Source: Sphagnum magellanicum
Taxonomy: Eukaryota; Streptophyta; Sphagnopsida; Sphagnales; Sphagnaceae
Direction of reading: 5' to 3'
Length of the DNA: 64,000 bases
Assembly: GCA_021904315.1 (NCBI GenBank)
Contig: CM038922.1
Location: forward strand, 17,025,347 to 17,089,346
Positions 1 through 13,722 of this stretch are shown here, one piece after another. Positions within the stretch are counted from its first letter, which is position 1; the number at the start of each line of letters is the position of its first letter. The notes beneath the pieces were generated by a model that made no database searches, was not told the DNA's origin, and saw only the letters and a program-made list of their open reading frames with translations. Made by a program: the position numbers and the translations under genes.

Positions 1-3000
1 GCATTCAAAGTTGTGGAAGTTTTCATTTCGAGAATTTCAAGATTCTTAACTTAGGAGTCCTGGGAGAAAATGACATTTGGATGTAGCCCCATGGTTAATC
101 ATAGATAATATTATAAGGGGGAAGGTGGTGGTTTCCCCCAGGTTTAGGCCGTGATGAGTCTTATGAATTCATGTATGTTCGTAGCTCGTCCATGCACCAA
201 AAATGTTCCAACTACACACTAACCAACTTGTTATTTGATTTGTGCAAGTTTCTATGAATAATTGACCCACTTATCATTCGTCCTAGGCCCATCTCGGAGT
301 TCTAGCATGTCCTTCTACCCTCGAAGTGTTATGAACTAAGGAGCATACCGTGACTCCTTTTCTTTTCACCGTTTTCACATTTGGATTTGCTATTGAGTCT
401 ATTAAGTAGTTTGGGGGTGTGTCAATGTTCCTATATGATTATCAATAATTCATCATTATTTATGTTAATGTCAAATTTAATTTCAATTATATAAATATCA
501 TGGACATGAAAAGACGTGTTAATTTGCCATTTCATATCCATGTTGGTGGGTATGGAAAGGGATGAAATAATTATAAGGATAAGAAATAATTATTAAGAAA
601 TGAGTGAGGTAATTATAAGGATAAGAGGTAGTTAGGCTTGGAATTGAAGTAGTTATACTTGAAAATGTCTTTAAAATTGTCTTGGGATGACCATATGAAA
701 GATTATGCAAAATCAATAAAAAGCCTATGAAAAATTATAAAAAACCACCCATATACCAATTCCTCCAAATTTTCATCACTGGAATTAACAAGCTGTGCAA
801 AAAACACTTGGGTTTCGTGTTATTATACACTACCAGTGATGATTTTCCTTCTTATTATGTTTTATATGATTATCAATAATTCATCATTATTTATGTCAAT
901 ATCAAATTTAATTTTAATTATTATAATTACCATGGACATGAAAATGCACATGTTAATTTCCCTTTTCATATCCATGTTGGTGGGTAAAAAAGGAATGAAA
1001 TAGTTATAAGGATAAGTTATAATTATTAAAAAAGAAACGAAATAGTTATTAGGAAGGAATTGAAATAGTTAGGTTTGGAAACGAAATAATTATATTTGGA
1101 AATGTTTCTGGAATTGTCTAGGGATGACCATATGAAGAATTATACAAAATTAATAAGGAGCCTATTAAAAATTATAAAAAACCACCCATATACCAATTCC
1201 TCAAAATTCTCGTCATTAAAATTAATAGTTTTTGTCTTGAAAATATTAGTTGTGGCCAATTAATATTAAATTTTTGTTGGATGTTTGTTAAAGATGTTAC
1301 ATAATAATTTTTTAGTAAAAAAAAGTTCTTTGACTACACAATATTTGTATGTATACAAACCATCGATTTTTTTTCAATTTTATGATATTGAAAATTTGAT
1401 GAAGATTTTCCAAAAATTAACAAAGCAAGGTGAGAAACCTATTGTAGGGACTCAAATGGTTAAATTGTAACAAAAAAGGAGGCTACATTTAGCTTTCAAA
1501 TTCACATAACATACAATGAACAAACATGTATATTTTGCATCAAATCTTCAAATAAATTCTATATCTTGTTCAATTCAAGAACATTTCACTGGAATTTTGC
1601 CTATACATTGTCTTCTTACTACATATAACAATGTCCAAGGCCTACATCTTAATCATGATGGAAGAATGGAAATGTTAGATCATATATCTCCAAATTGTTT
1701 TCCATTGGTTACCTTGGTTTCACTTAACATTAGTCCCAATTGACACCCCATTTCTCCCATAAATTCACGAAAGTATTTTTGATCAACTAAATAGAAACAT
1801 CATAAACAAATTAACCTCAACATTCCCACCCTTGGAAAATGCCAAAACAAAAGCCTCAGAGTTCCCAATGAATTGAGTCTCATTTCCTTGAATGCAATTT
1901 TTTTAGAATTCCTATCATAGCTCGAATTGATGCTTTCTTCATACCAACCTAAATTGCCCCTTATGGATTGTCATCACCTCCACCATTTCCATTCTTCTTG
2001 TATTCCTGATTCCTAAATGAACTATTCTCTAACTCCCATACATAGCAAAACAAATCTTGAAAATAGAGATTGCATATCTAGTGCTTGAGAGCATTCTTCC
2101 TAGCTGACCACACAAAGCTCGTACTATATTACTAACAAATGTTCTCAATCACAATCCCAAAGTTCAAAAATTAAAAAAAATTGTTTAGCTTTCTAAAGCT
2201 TGTCTTCTTATGCTCTCTATTGACAACCCTTCCTCAAAATCAGCCATTGAAACATTTCTACCGAACTCTCCATTGCCAAGAACCATGAAAAGCACAAAAC
2301 AAAATCAAAGCTATTCCACCATCTTGACATCAATCACACAAATGCACACCTTAGATCTTCTAAAACCGTTAAACCTACAACAAACTACACATATTCATAT
2401 TCATATCCACAAAAGAAGAATAATATTTATCAACTAACTACTTTTCTATCGTCTTTTGCTTTTGACAAATGAAACACTTTCCATTGGGTCTTCATCCAAG
2501 ATATTTTCATCTTATTCCTTTTCATCCCACAAAATGATATCATGTGTTATACATGCAAAGATTGGTATGGATCAAAACCCAACATGATTTTGGGCTATTT
2601 TATGTCTCGTGAATGTAATGCTTTTGCCCAAAGGGCAAGGTTTCAAATTGAGCAAAATTCATCCATCCTTCTCTTTCTCCCCCACCTTTTTTTTTCCTTT
2701 TATGTTCCCATATGATTCCCATTAGTTTATGGAACATTTTAATATTGGGACTTTTCATGTCCATGTAGAATATAGATTACATTTTAATTTTTTTTAAAAA
2801 CATATGTAGATGGGTAAAGGGAAAGAAGTGATGTAGAGCTTGAAAGAGGTAGGTTTGGATGACATAAATTAACAAACATCATTTTTTTAATTATATAAAT
2901 GATCAAATTTACACTAGAAAAACATAAATTTCTCATTTCTTAAATAAAAACAAGGGACGATTTTTTTGAAAAAAAAACAATGATATTGTTACAGAGAAGG

Positions 3001-3100
3001 GGAAATGGCATTTATTTTTATTTTTTTAAAGCACTAGAACCCAAGTGAATTATTTTTTGGCGAGTTTGAGTTTTTACTAAACTAGGGTGAGTACTTTTTT
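1..3100. other. AT-rich intergenic region with no recognisable gene
   Basis: Only short, unconserved open frames are present and none shows a domain I recognise. The first 300 bases are less AT-biased than the rest and could be the edge of an old repeat, but I cannot name it. A tandem duplication lies inside and is listed separately. Composition changes sharply near 3100, where the SIK1 leader begins. Confidence 0.6.
430..1232. repeat. Diverged tandem duplication, two units of about 360-370 bp
   Basis: The segment starting near 432 (TATATGATTATCAATAATTC) recurs near 862, a spacing of about 430 bp. The copies stay alignable through a CATGGACATGAAAA block and a TTTCATATCCATGTTGGTGG block to a shared end, ACCACCCATATACCAATTCC, near 745 and 1183. 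They differ by many substitutions and small indels, so the duplication is old. No coding potential or terminal inverted repeats are visible. Confidence 0.75.
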
Positions 3101-3203
3101 AGGGTTTGGTGCTCATTCGTTCCTTTCAACCCCACACTCCTTACGACTTTGGTAGCTCGCGACGAGCTCGATTGAGAGAAAAATCTTTCCAAAAATTTCC
3201 GAC

Positions 3204-3236
3204 GCAGCAACAACAGCAGCAGCAGCAGCAGCTGTT
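3204..3236 (+). repeat. CAG/CAA-rich tract in the SIK1 5' leader
   Basis: A run of CAG and CAA triplets ending in CTGTTG lies about 130 nt upstream of the SIK1 start codon. It is probably transcribed in the 5' UTR. The CAGCAG/CTG ends could form a weak hairpin in the leader; any effect on translation is inference. Confidence 0.6.
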
Positions 3237-3363
3237 GTAGCAACGAAGCATGGCATGGCATGTCGGGAGCTTATTGGAGGCGAGGAGAAGACAGGGGCAA
3301 TGAGAGAAGAGGACTAAGAGCAACAACAAGAGTAGTAAATTTGGAGCAGCAGCAGCAATCACG

Positions 3364-6134
3364 ATGAGTTCGGGTCGGAGAGGGAGTGTGAGAAACTCCT
3401 CCCCGGAGATGGTGAAGGTGACCAGCAATAACAGCAGTAGAAGAAGTAGCAATGGAAACGGGCTTGATGATTCTCCGTCGAATGTGTTCGCCACTGTTAT
3501 TATGAAACCAGATGGGATCGGTGCAGCAGAAGAGGATGTCGACGATTCCTCGTCGTCGTCTCCTTTCTCTACTGTTATCCAACATAAGGTGAGCGACTCT
3601 TACTCCACTGTGGTGTTGAAGGCAGCGGAGAGCTTCAGCAGAGAGCGGGCGACGGAAACAGCAGGAGTGAAACAGCAGAACCTGCTGCCGCGAGGAGGAG
3701 GAGGAGGAGGCTCTTCGTCGAGAACTGGAGATGATGGAGATTGGACGGGGCAAGGGAAGGATCATCAACAAGTAGGTACAAACCCTGATATGCGCAAACG
3801 GAGTAACAGCATGCTGCAAGAGAAAGTAACCTTTGAGGATCCATCGCTAAAGTATGAGCTTCTGAACGAGCTCGGCAAGGGTTCCTATGGCGCTGTTTAC
3901 AAGGCTCGAGATCTGCGGACTTCGGAGCTTGTTGCCGTGAAAGTGATCTCTCTGGCGGAAGGGGAAGAGGGTTACGAGGAGATTCGTGGTGAGATTGAGA
4001 TGCTCCAACAGTGTAATCACCCGAATGTGGTGAGGTATCTTGGCTCCTTTCAAGGAGAGGATTATCTGTGGATTGTAATGGAGTATTGTGGTGGAGGCAG
4101 TGTGGCTGACTTGATGAATATCACAGACGAGGCTTTGGAGGAGCCGCAGATTGCTTATGTTTGTCGGGAAGCTCTTAAGGGACTGGCCTATCTCCATTCC
4201 ATTTTCAAAGTCCACAGGGACATCAAGGGAGGCAACATTCTGCTCACTGAACAAGGAGAGGTGAAGCTGGGAGATTTTGGAGTTGCAGCTCAGCTTACCC
4301 GGACAATGTCAAAGCGCAACACCTTCATTGGCACTCCACATTGGATGGCTCCTGAAGTCATTCAAGAAAGCCGCTACGATGGCAAGGTTTTTTTTCCCTC
4401 AATCCCTCTTCTTTACTATAACCCATGTGATGCGTGCACATTGAGGGTTGTGTATCTTCCTCATCTGAGAAAAAGTACCATTGAGGAGGTTTCAGATGGT
4501 AATTGTTGCAGATGGTAGTATGCATTCTGGAATTTGTGGTTCAGCCCCATTCCCCATGTAGTGATCAATGCAAAAGAGAGAAAAACAGCATGTAACTATC
4601 TGAGCAACTATCTGAGGGAGGAGGATTGTATGCAAAACGTCAGTCCATTGTTGAGGCTTGCGTGGACAGCAGATGTATGTCCACCATTAGTGCAAATTGT
4701 GTAATATCAAGAAGAATAGCTATTTGCTGGCAGGGTTATTGTTCCTGAGTGTCGAAATGAGCTAATTTTAACAAGACACATGAGATGGAGCTGAAATGAT
4801 CTTGATTGCTACTGTAGGTTGATGTGTGGGCGCTGGGTGTGTCGGCTATTGAAATGGCGGAGGGTCTTCCACCACGTTCTAATGTCCATCCTATGCGAGT
4901 TCTGTTCATGATTTCCCGAGAGCCTGCTCCAATGCTTGAAGACAAAGAGAAGTGGTCATTGGTATTTCATGATTTTGTGGCCAAGTGTCTCACAAAGGAG
5001 CCTCGCATTCGCCCCACAGCAAACACATTGCTCCAACACAAGTTCATTGAGAAATGCAAGGGCACTGCATCATCCATGCTTCCACAAATTGAGAAAGCAC
5101 GGGTTATCAAGACTGAAATGACAGCACATGTTCCAAAGTATCCACAGGAGCAAGGAACCACTTCTTCTGGTGGACAGTACTCATCCTGGGAGAAAGGCCA
5201 GACTGTCAAGATGCATGAAACATTTGGAGGAACAATGCTTGTCCGGGACACACTCCCCAAATCTTTCAATGGAGCAAGTCCATTTGCTGAATCTAGTGGT
5301 ACTGACAGAGGGCAGAGTCCGGTTGGGCTCAAATTCAATGATGGTGGTGAGTCTGAGAAAGCTGCACCAGATGGGACTGTTTCTGCGTCACTGCAAGTGA
5401 CACCGCTCAGCTCCTCTTTTTCTGAGTCTTTGTACAGTGAAAGTGTTCTCAGGGGTGGGGGACAGGAGGCTGACCTATCATGGAGTCAGATTCCTGATGG
5501 AGGCCTGAGTGTTGGGGGCACAATGCAAGTGAAAGGAGGGTTGAATTTAACTCCCTTAGAAACACCCACACAGGCTTCTTCACCCACACCTCTTCCCTCC
5601 CCGCTAACTCAGAAGGCTAAAGAGATGCAGTCTACTTTACCCCGGCGGAGTCCTGGGGCTGAAACTAGCACTGGACCTGGAACCCCTCTTGCAGGGGGTT
5701 CAGGTCGTCATGGATTTGCCTTGCAGGATAAGCTTTTATCAGTCTATGCAGCAGGAAATACTGTGCCAATTCCATTTTTAAGAGCAACTGACGTATCACC
5801 AATAGCCCTAATCTATGATGACATTTCTGGAGATGGGCAGCCTGACCACAGTGGGACAGTTGCCCTTGAAGCTATTCAGGAACTTTACAGTGGTAAAGGT
5901 TTAGGGGATGGGCAGATCCGACGGGGCCGCAAGGTTTCTAATAATGAAATGCCTTTACCTCCAAGTGTTTATCAACGGATAGCAACAAGCACTACGCTTC
6001 CAAATTTGGCACGAGCTCTTGCGTATCATAAACGGTGCTATGAGGAGATGCCCTTACAAGGTTGGCAAGCTGCACAGGAGCAGCAAATCATTCACAATTT
6101 GTCAGATACATTAAGGACCATTCTCCGTCTTTAG
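3364..6134 (+). CDS. SIK1: STE20/Hippo-type serine/threonine kinase, SIK1 orthologue (exons 3364-4386 and 4818-6134)
   Basis: Predicted 779-aa kinase. In Arabidopsis the single STE20/MST-like kinase SIK1 works with MOB1 in growth and cell-cycle control. The first ~160 residues are Ser/Gly-rich and look disordered. The kinase domain spans about 164-417: glycine loop GKGSYG 171-176, VAVK lysine 193, catalytic HRDIKGGN with D286, DFG at 304-306, and GTPHWMAPE at 323-331. A low-complexity linker follows. The tail, with FALQDKLLSVYAAGNTVPIP and a terminus in LRTILRL, is the diagnostic SIK1 C-terminus. Exon 1 holds exactly 341 codons. GGCAAG|GT and CTGTAG|GTTGATGTG restore the invariant DGK-VDVW, so the phase-0 splice is secure. 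Unspliced RNA would read into a stop at 4518 and lose the C-lobe. The start is the first ATG of the frame. The true stop is TAG. Confidence 0.95.
4387..4817 (+). other. Single SIK1 intron (431 nt, phase 0)
   Basis: GT...AG intron between the kinase activation loop and subdomain IX. The donor is followed by a T-rich tract and the acceptor reads GCTACTGTAG. It is the only intron in the coding sequence; both flanking exons are otherwise uninterrupted. Confidence 0.93.
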
Positions 6135-9100
6135 TTTGATTTTTGCAATAATCCATGTGTTATATAATCCAAGCTGGTACAATTGCAATCATTTAATATG
6201 TGCAAGACACTGATGGCATTCTCTTGTGCACTTCTCTCGATAATGAACTCCTGCCAAGCTGTTTGCATTTGCCTATTATCTGATGCTTATGTACTGCAGC
6301 CATTTGTTGAAATTACGTGAAAAAATGAATTTGAATCAAGGTTCAAAAAAATTCAAAGTTTGTTCAAGTTTGGATTTTGGATTTGTGTGTGTTTACATTA
6401 TTTGGTGTTGATGGGTGAGAGATCAATGGGGTAAAGGACTAAATTGTCTTCGAGAAAAACTAGTGTGAGAGTTGAATGCGAATTTGCTTAGGACCAACTG
6501 ACTATTTGAGTCATCTAGTGAAAGAAAACTGTGTGTTGCTAAGAACCAATCCAGATTCTTGAGGCAATGTACACCATTATAGCAACCCCAACAAGCTGCA
6601 TGTCTTCAACAATGTCATCACATGAGATAAGCATATAAGGAGTTCAAACAAATGGGTGTAGAGTCCTACACTTCTGATTGGAGTTTTGGAGTTGTTGGAA
6701 GTGCCTCATAGGGATGGCCTCAAAACTTTATTCACAAAGTATTTTGAAAGTCTAGAGTAAATGTGATGTCATTCACAGTTGTGCTTGTTTGTCATACAAA
6801 ATTCAAGGTTTGAATAGTTTGAGTTCCATTGTGTGTGAGGTTGTTGGAAGCGCCTTGAAATTTTGATTTGAAATCTGTATTTCAATCTTGCCAACTGACC
6901 TTCAGTTCGTAGGTTAGTATTGTAACTCTATACACTTCCTCACATCTTAGTCTTAAATGATCAATGGGAGAAGTGAAGGTCTAGTAGTAAATTAAGAAAT
7001 AGTTTTTGAGATGATCTTTTCATTTCTTAAAACCTATCATATTCCATAAGAAAAATTGTAACTTGTAAAACCTATGTGTTGTTGATTTGAACCGAATTTG
7101 ATCATTAGTTGGTTGCATTGATTATTGTATGACAATGAATGAAACTAGGCAAAATAAACTTACAGGACCAAAATAATTTGAAGGGTAGGCATTAAAATTA
7201 CTAGGTGACATCAAAGTACAAACAAAAAATCCAAATGAAGGTCCACATTGACAACCAAAAACAGTGCTTTTGAGCAACTAACAACTTTAATGTGTTTTTA
7301 TACAAATCCTTAAAAGTGAAAGGAATTGGATGAAGAATGTGTGCCTCAAGTTGACATCTTAAGAAAACAAAAATTTCTTTCTAAGATGAGCCCCCCTTTG
7401 ACTTATGCTTACTAGATTATAAAAATATATAAATAAAAAGTGATAGCCTTCATACAAGTTGAGTTGACCATAGCGCTCAAAGACATGGCAACTGTTGTTG
7501 TTAGAGCTTAAACAACAATTTCACACTCATACCATCATTATCATCATTTAGGTTTATAAGGCTCGGTGTAAGATTTATGTCTTCCACACATGTAATGAAT
7601 CTTTCGTTTCTTGATTGTTTAAAGTTACCACTATAGTAGCAACAAGAAGATCACCACCTCTATTTTGTCAATTCAAATAAAATCAACTTTCAATTAACGA
7701 AAAAACTCTTAATATATTTTTATCATGATTGGATTAATCATAGTTAGCAAAAACAATGGATTACAATGAAACTCGTATGAGCATTCAACCTTAAGGTAGA
7801 TCAAATTATGATCTAACTATACTTGACAAAAGACATATAAACCAATGGGAAGGAAGGTTTTTACAAAGTCCTTCAAAGTTCAAAACATCATTTTTCACAC
7901 ATGAAAATAACTAATATAAGTTGAGAATGAATGGTCATGCTAGGTTGTGGATGTCTTATCACTATGACTTGAAATAACATGACGATTGTCACAACAATAT
8001 GTGTCATATAATACAACCTATTGTATTAACGCATCACATATATTTTTTAAGCACACACAATTCTTAACATGTGAAAACTTGAAAATGTTGACACTTCATG
8101 TCACACAATGATGGCAATGTGAGATAGAGTGCCCGTCAACTTGGGTTGCATTTGTTGAATATCGTGGCAATTGCAACTAAACAATTAACCACACTTAATT
8201 GACAAAACTTTAAAATTTTGACCAATTGCTTTCAAATTTATTAGACAAGTTTATTTGAAGATTTTTGGTTTTGTTCTCAAAAACAACACAAGGAAAACAA
8301 GTTTGATTCTTTTATAATTAGTACGAAGTCTACAGTAACAATAGATTTTTTTTCTTGTCACATATTCAAAGTTATCATGACCTCATCCTTGAGATTTTTT
8401 AAAGTAGAAATAGTATAAATATAAAAGAATTTTTTAATTTTTAATTTAAAATGTATAATTATAAGATAGATAAAAGGTAGTGGAACGTTTTAAAATCTTT
8501 GATAAAAAAATTCACTATAACATTGAACAACTATGTTTTTAGCCCTAACTTTAGTTTATGTTAAGATTTTGATACTAATGATAGAACCGTAAAATAAAGG
8601 AAGATATTGATTAAAATCCATTCATCTTATGTATTAATAATATTGTAAGAAACATTGTAAAAGAAAGAAAGAGAAAAAATAATAATGAATGTTAAGATCC
8701 AATGGTTTCAATAATTTTAAATGAAAATTATAATCCCTTATAATCAAACATATTATTGGTTCTAATGTACTATAATTTGCAAGGACAAAAAAAAATCAAG
8801 AAATATGATCAAGTTGTAAATCTCAAACTCTTCATTATATTAGTTTTTCAATTTAAAAACATTGTATCTCACTCAATTTATATTAAAATCTAAACATTTC
8901 AAGTACTCACATGTCAAACATCTTAAAAGGAGTTTACATCCAAAATCTAAACTAATTTGAAGTAGTCAACATGTTTAAATCTTGAAAAATCCATGATCAA
9001 ATGTTTCAAACTAAATCTTTTTGAACACTTCCAACTTTGAAAGCTCATATATAAGTCACTCAAAAAAAAAATCAAAACTTGGATCTATAAAATGCTACTT

Positions 9101-10725
9101 GTGAAGTATAGCTACATTTTTTTTTAAAAATTGAAATAAAATAAATAAACTATAAAAATTTGATGTATTCAAAACTTGATCTCTATTAAAGTTGAAGCAA
9201 AAAACCACTTGTTTACTTTTGTTCAAAGTATCAAACATGTGGTTTGAACCAAAAACTAAGCAAAGAATTCAAATGTAATCAATTGAATTTTGATCAATTT
9301 TGGTTTTTTAAACAAGAGGAGATGATTGCACACTTGATTTGAATTGACAAAAGTAAAAAACAAAAAGCTTGCATGTGTCTTAATATTTTACATCATCAAA
9401 ATTGCAGTAGGATTTTCATATGGGCTAATAATAATGCAATAGTTTTTACAAAGATTAATAATGAAACTTAGGCTCCCTTATGCTTCTTGAATAATTGTTA
9501 GAGGGAAAATTACCATTGCTTTGTACTATTTATCATGGTAATTTGGCTAAATCAAACTTATTAATAGTAGGCAATAATTAGATTTTTTCTAAAAAGTGGG
9601 TAAGTGGAATTGCCTCCATTGTTTCAAAAGTTGAAATAACTAGTTTATGAATTGTTGTTTTAGAAGGTGGGTTGGTGATTAGAATGAAGTCGTTAATCTA
9701 AGATTTAAATTAAATTTGAAAAAAATAAATTAAATTAAATTAGGCGATATGTGGGATGAGCTTTTATTTTGCGAGGGAGGTGATGCCACACAATTGTTTT
9801 ATGTGAACATAGCTTTGGCAAAGGGGCTTGTTACAAAAGATGAAAGGTTTTATCAAGGAAAACCATAATGGTTTTTGAAGCTTAGTTTGAAGTAGGAAGA
9901 GGTAAAAGGGCACATAGAGGGACAACCTTCAACCCTTACATCCCACTTCCCCATAATGTGTACTTGAATACCTTTGGCAATACAAGCATTATGTGTGTTA
10001 TTTGTGGAGAAGCCGAAGAACGATATAAGAGCTTTGGTGTTTGTGTGTGTGTGATAGTCATTAGTAGAAAAGGACATGATTATAAACTTCTAATATGATC
10101 TACTTGTTAATGTCACAATGTTTTTTAGAATAATTATTAGTTAATTGAGGAGAACTACAATCCGGAATATAAAAGTAATTACCACCACAAACGTCTACAA
10201 CAACAAACAAATAGGGAAATAATTACAAATGCTAGACCTTTACAATAATAACCAAGGAGGTAATTATTGTTTATAGAGGTCGTTTTTTCAGGAAAATATT
10301 TTCTTTATTTTTTTTAGGAGTTTTGAGCATATAAGACCAAGTAGGTCTTTATTTCATTTTTTGTTTAAGTTTTGACCCAACAACTATTTTGTTGATCCTA
10401 AGTGACAATTGTTTGATTTTTAGATTTAATAACCATTTCAAGAAATCACAAACAATTCATAAGTGTCCCCTAGAATCTTTAAGCAAAAACAATGAATCAC
10501 GTACATTATCTTTCATATCTCTTGAAAATTATTTTTTTAATTCAATTTTTTTTCAAATATTACATACATACTTATAAAAATATAGAATGATGCTATTTTT
10601 GGTATGTTTTTGTGTGTTTTTATATGTCCCTTATCTATAATTTCTTTCCTTAATTTCTACAATTAAACAAAATCATTTCTGCAACAATAAGGTGGTTTAG
10701 AAAGGAAAATGGCCTTTGAGGGGCG
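6135..10725. other. AT-rich intergenic desert
   Basis: Contains the SIK1 3' UTR at its start, where a polyadenylation site is expected but not identifiable with confidence. The rest is AT-rich sequence with homopolymer runs. I see no conserved protein motif, RNA gene or clear repeat. Confidence 0.55.
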
Positions 10726-11070
10726 TCATAACACAGAAAAAGCAATGTTGAATCCTTCAATTATTGGTGTTAAGTATATTCCCCATTCTCCATCACCTAG
10801 CTTTTTATCCACAATGGATCCCCGACACAAAGCCACCACACAAGACATGGCAGGTACCCACCACTGATTTCTGGACTCCAATTGAAGCACCAAGTTTATA
10901 ATCTTACAAGGATCCACAAAACTAACTGAGACAGGTTGAAAAATAAGTTGGGAGAGGATGTTAGATCTTTGGAAACCAACATACAAAGTTTGTCGACAAA
11001 TCTGAAGGATGGGTTGGTGATGGAAACCAGGAGCTGAAAATGCGTCCTCATAGATCACACATAAGCTCAT
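10726..11070 (-). CDS. Hypothetical 114-aa ORF, possibly not a gene
   Basis: A 114-codon frame opening with ATG lies about 480 bp downstream of CHL27 on the same strand. Its composition is less AT-biased than the neighbouring desert, which is the only reason to list it. I recognise no family. It could be an exon of a missing gene, part of an extended CHL27 3' region, or chance. Confidence 0.15.
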   Translation of the reverse strand: MSLCVIYEDAFSAPGFHHQPILQICRQTLYVGFQRSNILSQLIFQPVSVSFVDPCKIINLVLQLESRNQWWVPAMSCVVALCRGSIVDKKLGDGEWGIYLTPIIEGFNIAFSVL

Positions 11071-11547
11071 GTTAGGGGAAACAAAACATAGTCAATACAA
11101 CAAATCTCACAATAACATTGGCATTAGTCATGTCAGGCTCAGAAAACAGATTATGGGTACTCAGTATTCCTGCTCTACTGAAACAGAATTACAGGATATG
11201 GCTTTCGATTACTCTGTTGGAAAAGAACTCTCATGAGAATTGAGAAATCTCTGTACTCGAGATTAAGAAAGCCAGAACAAGGTTAAAGCTTTTCCTTGAA
11301 GTCAAAGGACTTTCAGAAGCAGGAAGAAGGGACAGTACAGAAGGGATGAGCTAGAACAAAGAAACAATAAAAACAAGCAGTATGAACAAAAATGACAGTC
11401 TCTCACTTGGGTGAGAAAAGTAGCACAATAGATGGTGACATTTCCAATTATTGAAACAAAACTACAGCCTTTCACATCTTCCCACTTAATTGCAACCTGC
11501 ATCTCTGTCTCTATACTGCAATGTCTTTTTTTTGTTTCAAAATTTTC

Positions 11548-13722
11548 TTAGTACACCACCTGAGGCTCAGCGTCCACAAAGTCCAAAGATCCAGAATCCA
11601 CTGGGCGCATCAAATACATAGCAAGGAGCTCTGTTACAAAGGAAGTAATAAGGGGGACCTTCTGCAGTGACTTCAATGCTTCTGGGGCCTTGCTCTCTCC
11701 AATTGCAATCAGCTTCTTGTTGAGTGTCACAAGATTTTCCAGTTTCTCCTGGAAGACGGGATTCTCTACATCAAGGACTGCAGGGAAGATCCTGGCAGTT
11801 GTCTTGTTGGTCTGCAAAAGAACAGCACAAACCAAAAGACTGAGCAAACTATTCTGTTATACACACTTAATGAGACAAAATTCAGTCACATGATTCCTGT
11901 TGTAGCTCAGTCTACTGTGCATATTCCTCAGATGATTTCAAGCAATTTGCATGATATAAAACAACAAATATATACAGGTAATTCTGCTCTTATTTTTTGT
12001 CAAACAAGAGTACAAATCTTGACTATTGAACTGCATACTCAACTGAGGACTAAAACTGGAACTAGTAAAGCCCAGCTTACCTCTATGATTACATGCATGT
12101 CAAACTTCTTGGTGTCGAGGCCAATTCCCTCATAGAAAGCGGTTCTTTGAACATCATTCAAGTACATTGTCACATACACCTGAACATTTGACACAATGTC
12201 ATGCATGAGTACAACCAAACATGCTGCTTCAAGGTGCCAGAAACTAGCTATCTGAAGCTAAGATAATAATGCAGCATCAGAAGTGATCAAAGCATTCTCT
12301 GAATACTGAATTCGGTGTCTATTGGGTGCCAATAGCTAAAATGTAGTATCAACAAAATTTCTTTCAATAAGCATATTGCACAGAGAAAAAACTTACAGAG
12401 AGACAGAAAAACCGGGACCACAGCTTGGCCTGCCAGTCATTGAGGAACTGCGGTTGTGCCTTCAAAAGTGCAGAGAAGAAATCTCCGTGGCGGTTCTCAT
12501 CTTGGCACCAGTTCTCAAAGTACTTGAAGATTGGGTAACACTGGTACTCAGGATTCGTCTTCAAATGTCTGTAGATGGTAATGTATCTCCAGTACCCAAT
12601 CTTCTCAGACAGGTAGGTGGCATAAAAGATAAACTGAGGCTTGAAGAAAGTGTACTTGCGGGCCTTGGTCAAGAAACCAAGATCCAGAGCCAAGTTGAAA
12701 TCTGACAAACCCTTGTTCAGAAACCTGCATTTATTGAAGATAAAAATCCACACAGGGTTTGAGGATGCCAAAAACCTTGCCAATTCTACCTGTACTCTTT
12801 ATTTTGCATGCAACCCTTTCTAGAACATATGCAACTTTGGAAACCTCTTCTGTCATACATCTCTAGAAGTTTTCTTATGCTGTTGACCTCAAGAAGCTTT
12901 TGTAATCAAAACCAGCTGCATTGCCCAATTCCAAAACTGCACATTCTTCAAAAACTTTCCTCTACAAATTTGAACATTCAAATCAAATTTGTACTTGAAA
13001 TGCATTTGATAGGTATACACATCTTACCCGGCATGTCGTGCCTCATCCCTTGACATCAAGGTGAAAATCTCAGCCACCACTGGGTTTGTTTTCTACAAAA
13101 CAAAACAAAAAAAATCCAACAAAATCAGAGAAAAAGAGCAATGGAGAGAATTGATTTCAACCCAAGGGAAAAAAAAGGAAAAAGAAAAGAAAAAGAACCC
13201 AACCTTCAGTCGCCTTCCGAGTTCCTTGTACAACAGGAAACCCGAGAACTCAGCAGTGCAAGAGCGCTCCAGAAACTCGACAAAGATCTGCCGCATAGGA
13301 CCTTGCAGCTTTTCCGCAGCTGCCTTGAACTCAGGGTTTCGCACAAAGTGAGTCTGGTTGTAATCCGTCTTGAACTCCGCAGCCAGGGCTTCGAACTCAG
13401 CTTCGTTCAAGTTCTTGTTCATCTCAGTATTGAACATGCGCTCCATCTCATCGAAATCCGTGGTATAAAACCTGGGAGTCAGCAATGTATCCTTGGCAAT
13501 CTCCTTGGACCCTTTCTTCGGCTTTTCTATCACATCCGCCGCCATCATCGTCACTCTACTGCCATTACTGACTCCAAGCGACTTCCTCCTCCTCAAAGGC
13601 AAAGGAGCAAAACCCATCCTCGACGACGAACTCTGCGAACTCAAACCTTTACCTGCCTCCAATGCCATGGTCCTCGACACCAAAGCGGAGCCCATGGAGC
13701 AAGCCGCCATAGCTGCTGCCAT
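11548..13722 (-). CDS. CHL27: Mg-protoporphyrin IX monomethyl ester oxidative cyclase, diiron subunit (CHL27/CRD1/AcsF), five exons
   Basis: Predicted 424-aa plastid enzyme that forms the isocyclic ring of chlorophyll, converting Mg-protoporphyrin IX monomethyl ester to protochlorophyllide a with O2 and electrons. Exons on the minus strand are 13722-13204, 13092-13028, 12724-12397, 12179-12081 and 11811-11548. All have GT/AG borders and the phases sum to 425 codons. The first ~75 residues are Ser/Arg-rich and acid-poor, as in a chloroplast transit peptide. The mature part opens at [11 protein letters not shown]. Diiron ligand motifs are visible: CTAEFSGF (E158), DEARH (E190, H193) and DENRHGDFF (E271, H274). 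The terminus EPQVVY matches the family's E-P-x-(L/V)-V-Y end. Length and residues are normal, so it should be functional. The start is the ATG giving [11 protein letters not shown]. The stop is TAA. Confidence 0.97.

Noticed and set aside
3271..3819. 182-aa open frame antisense to SIK1 exon 1
   Set aside because: Shadow of the Ser/Gly-rich coding region; it consists of Arg/Ser/Leu runs and has no domain.
4387..4518. Continuation of SIK1 exon 1 into a stop at 4518
   Set aside because: It is intronic. The peptide loses kinase similarity exactly at the GT donor, and similarity resumes at the acceptor.
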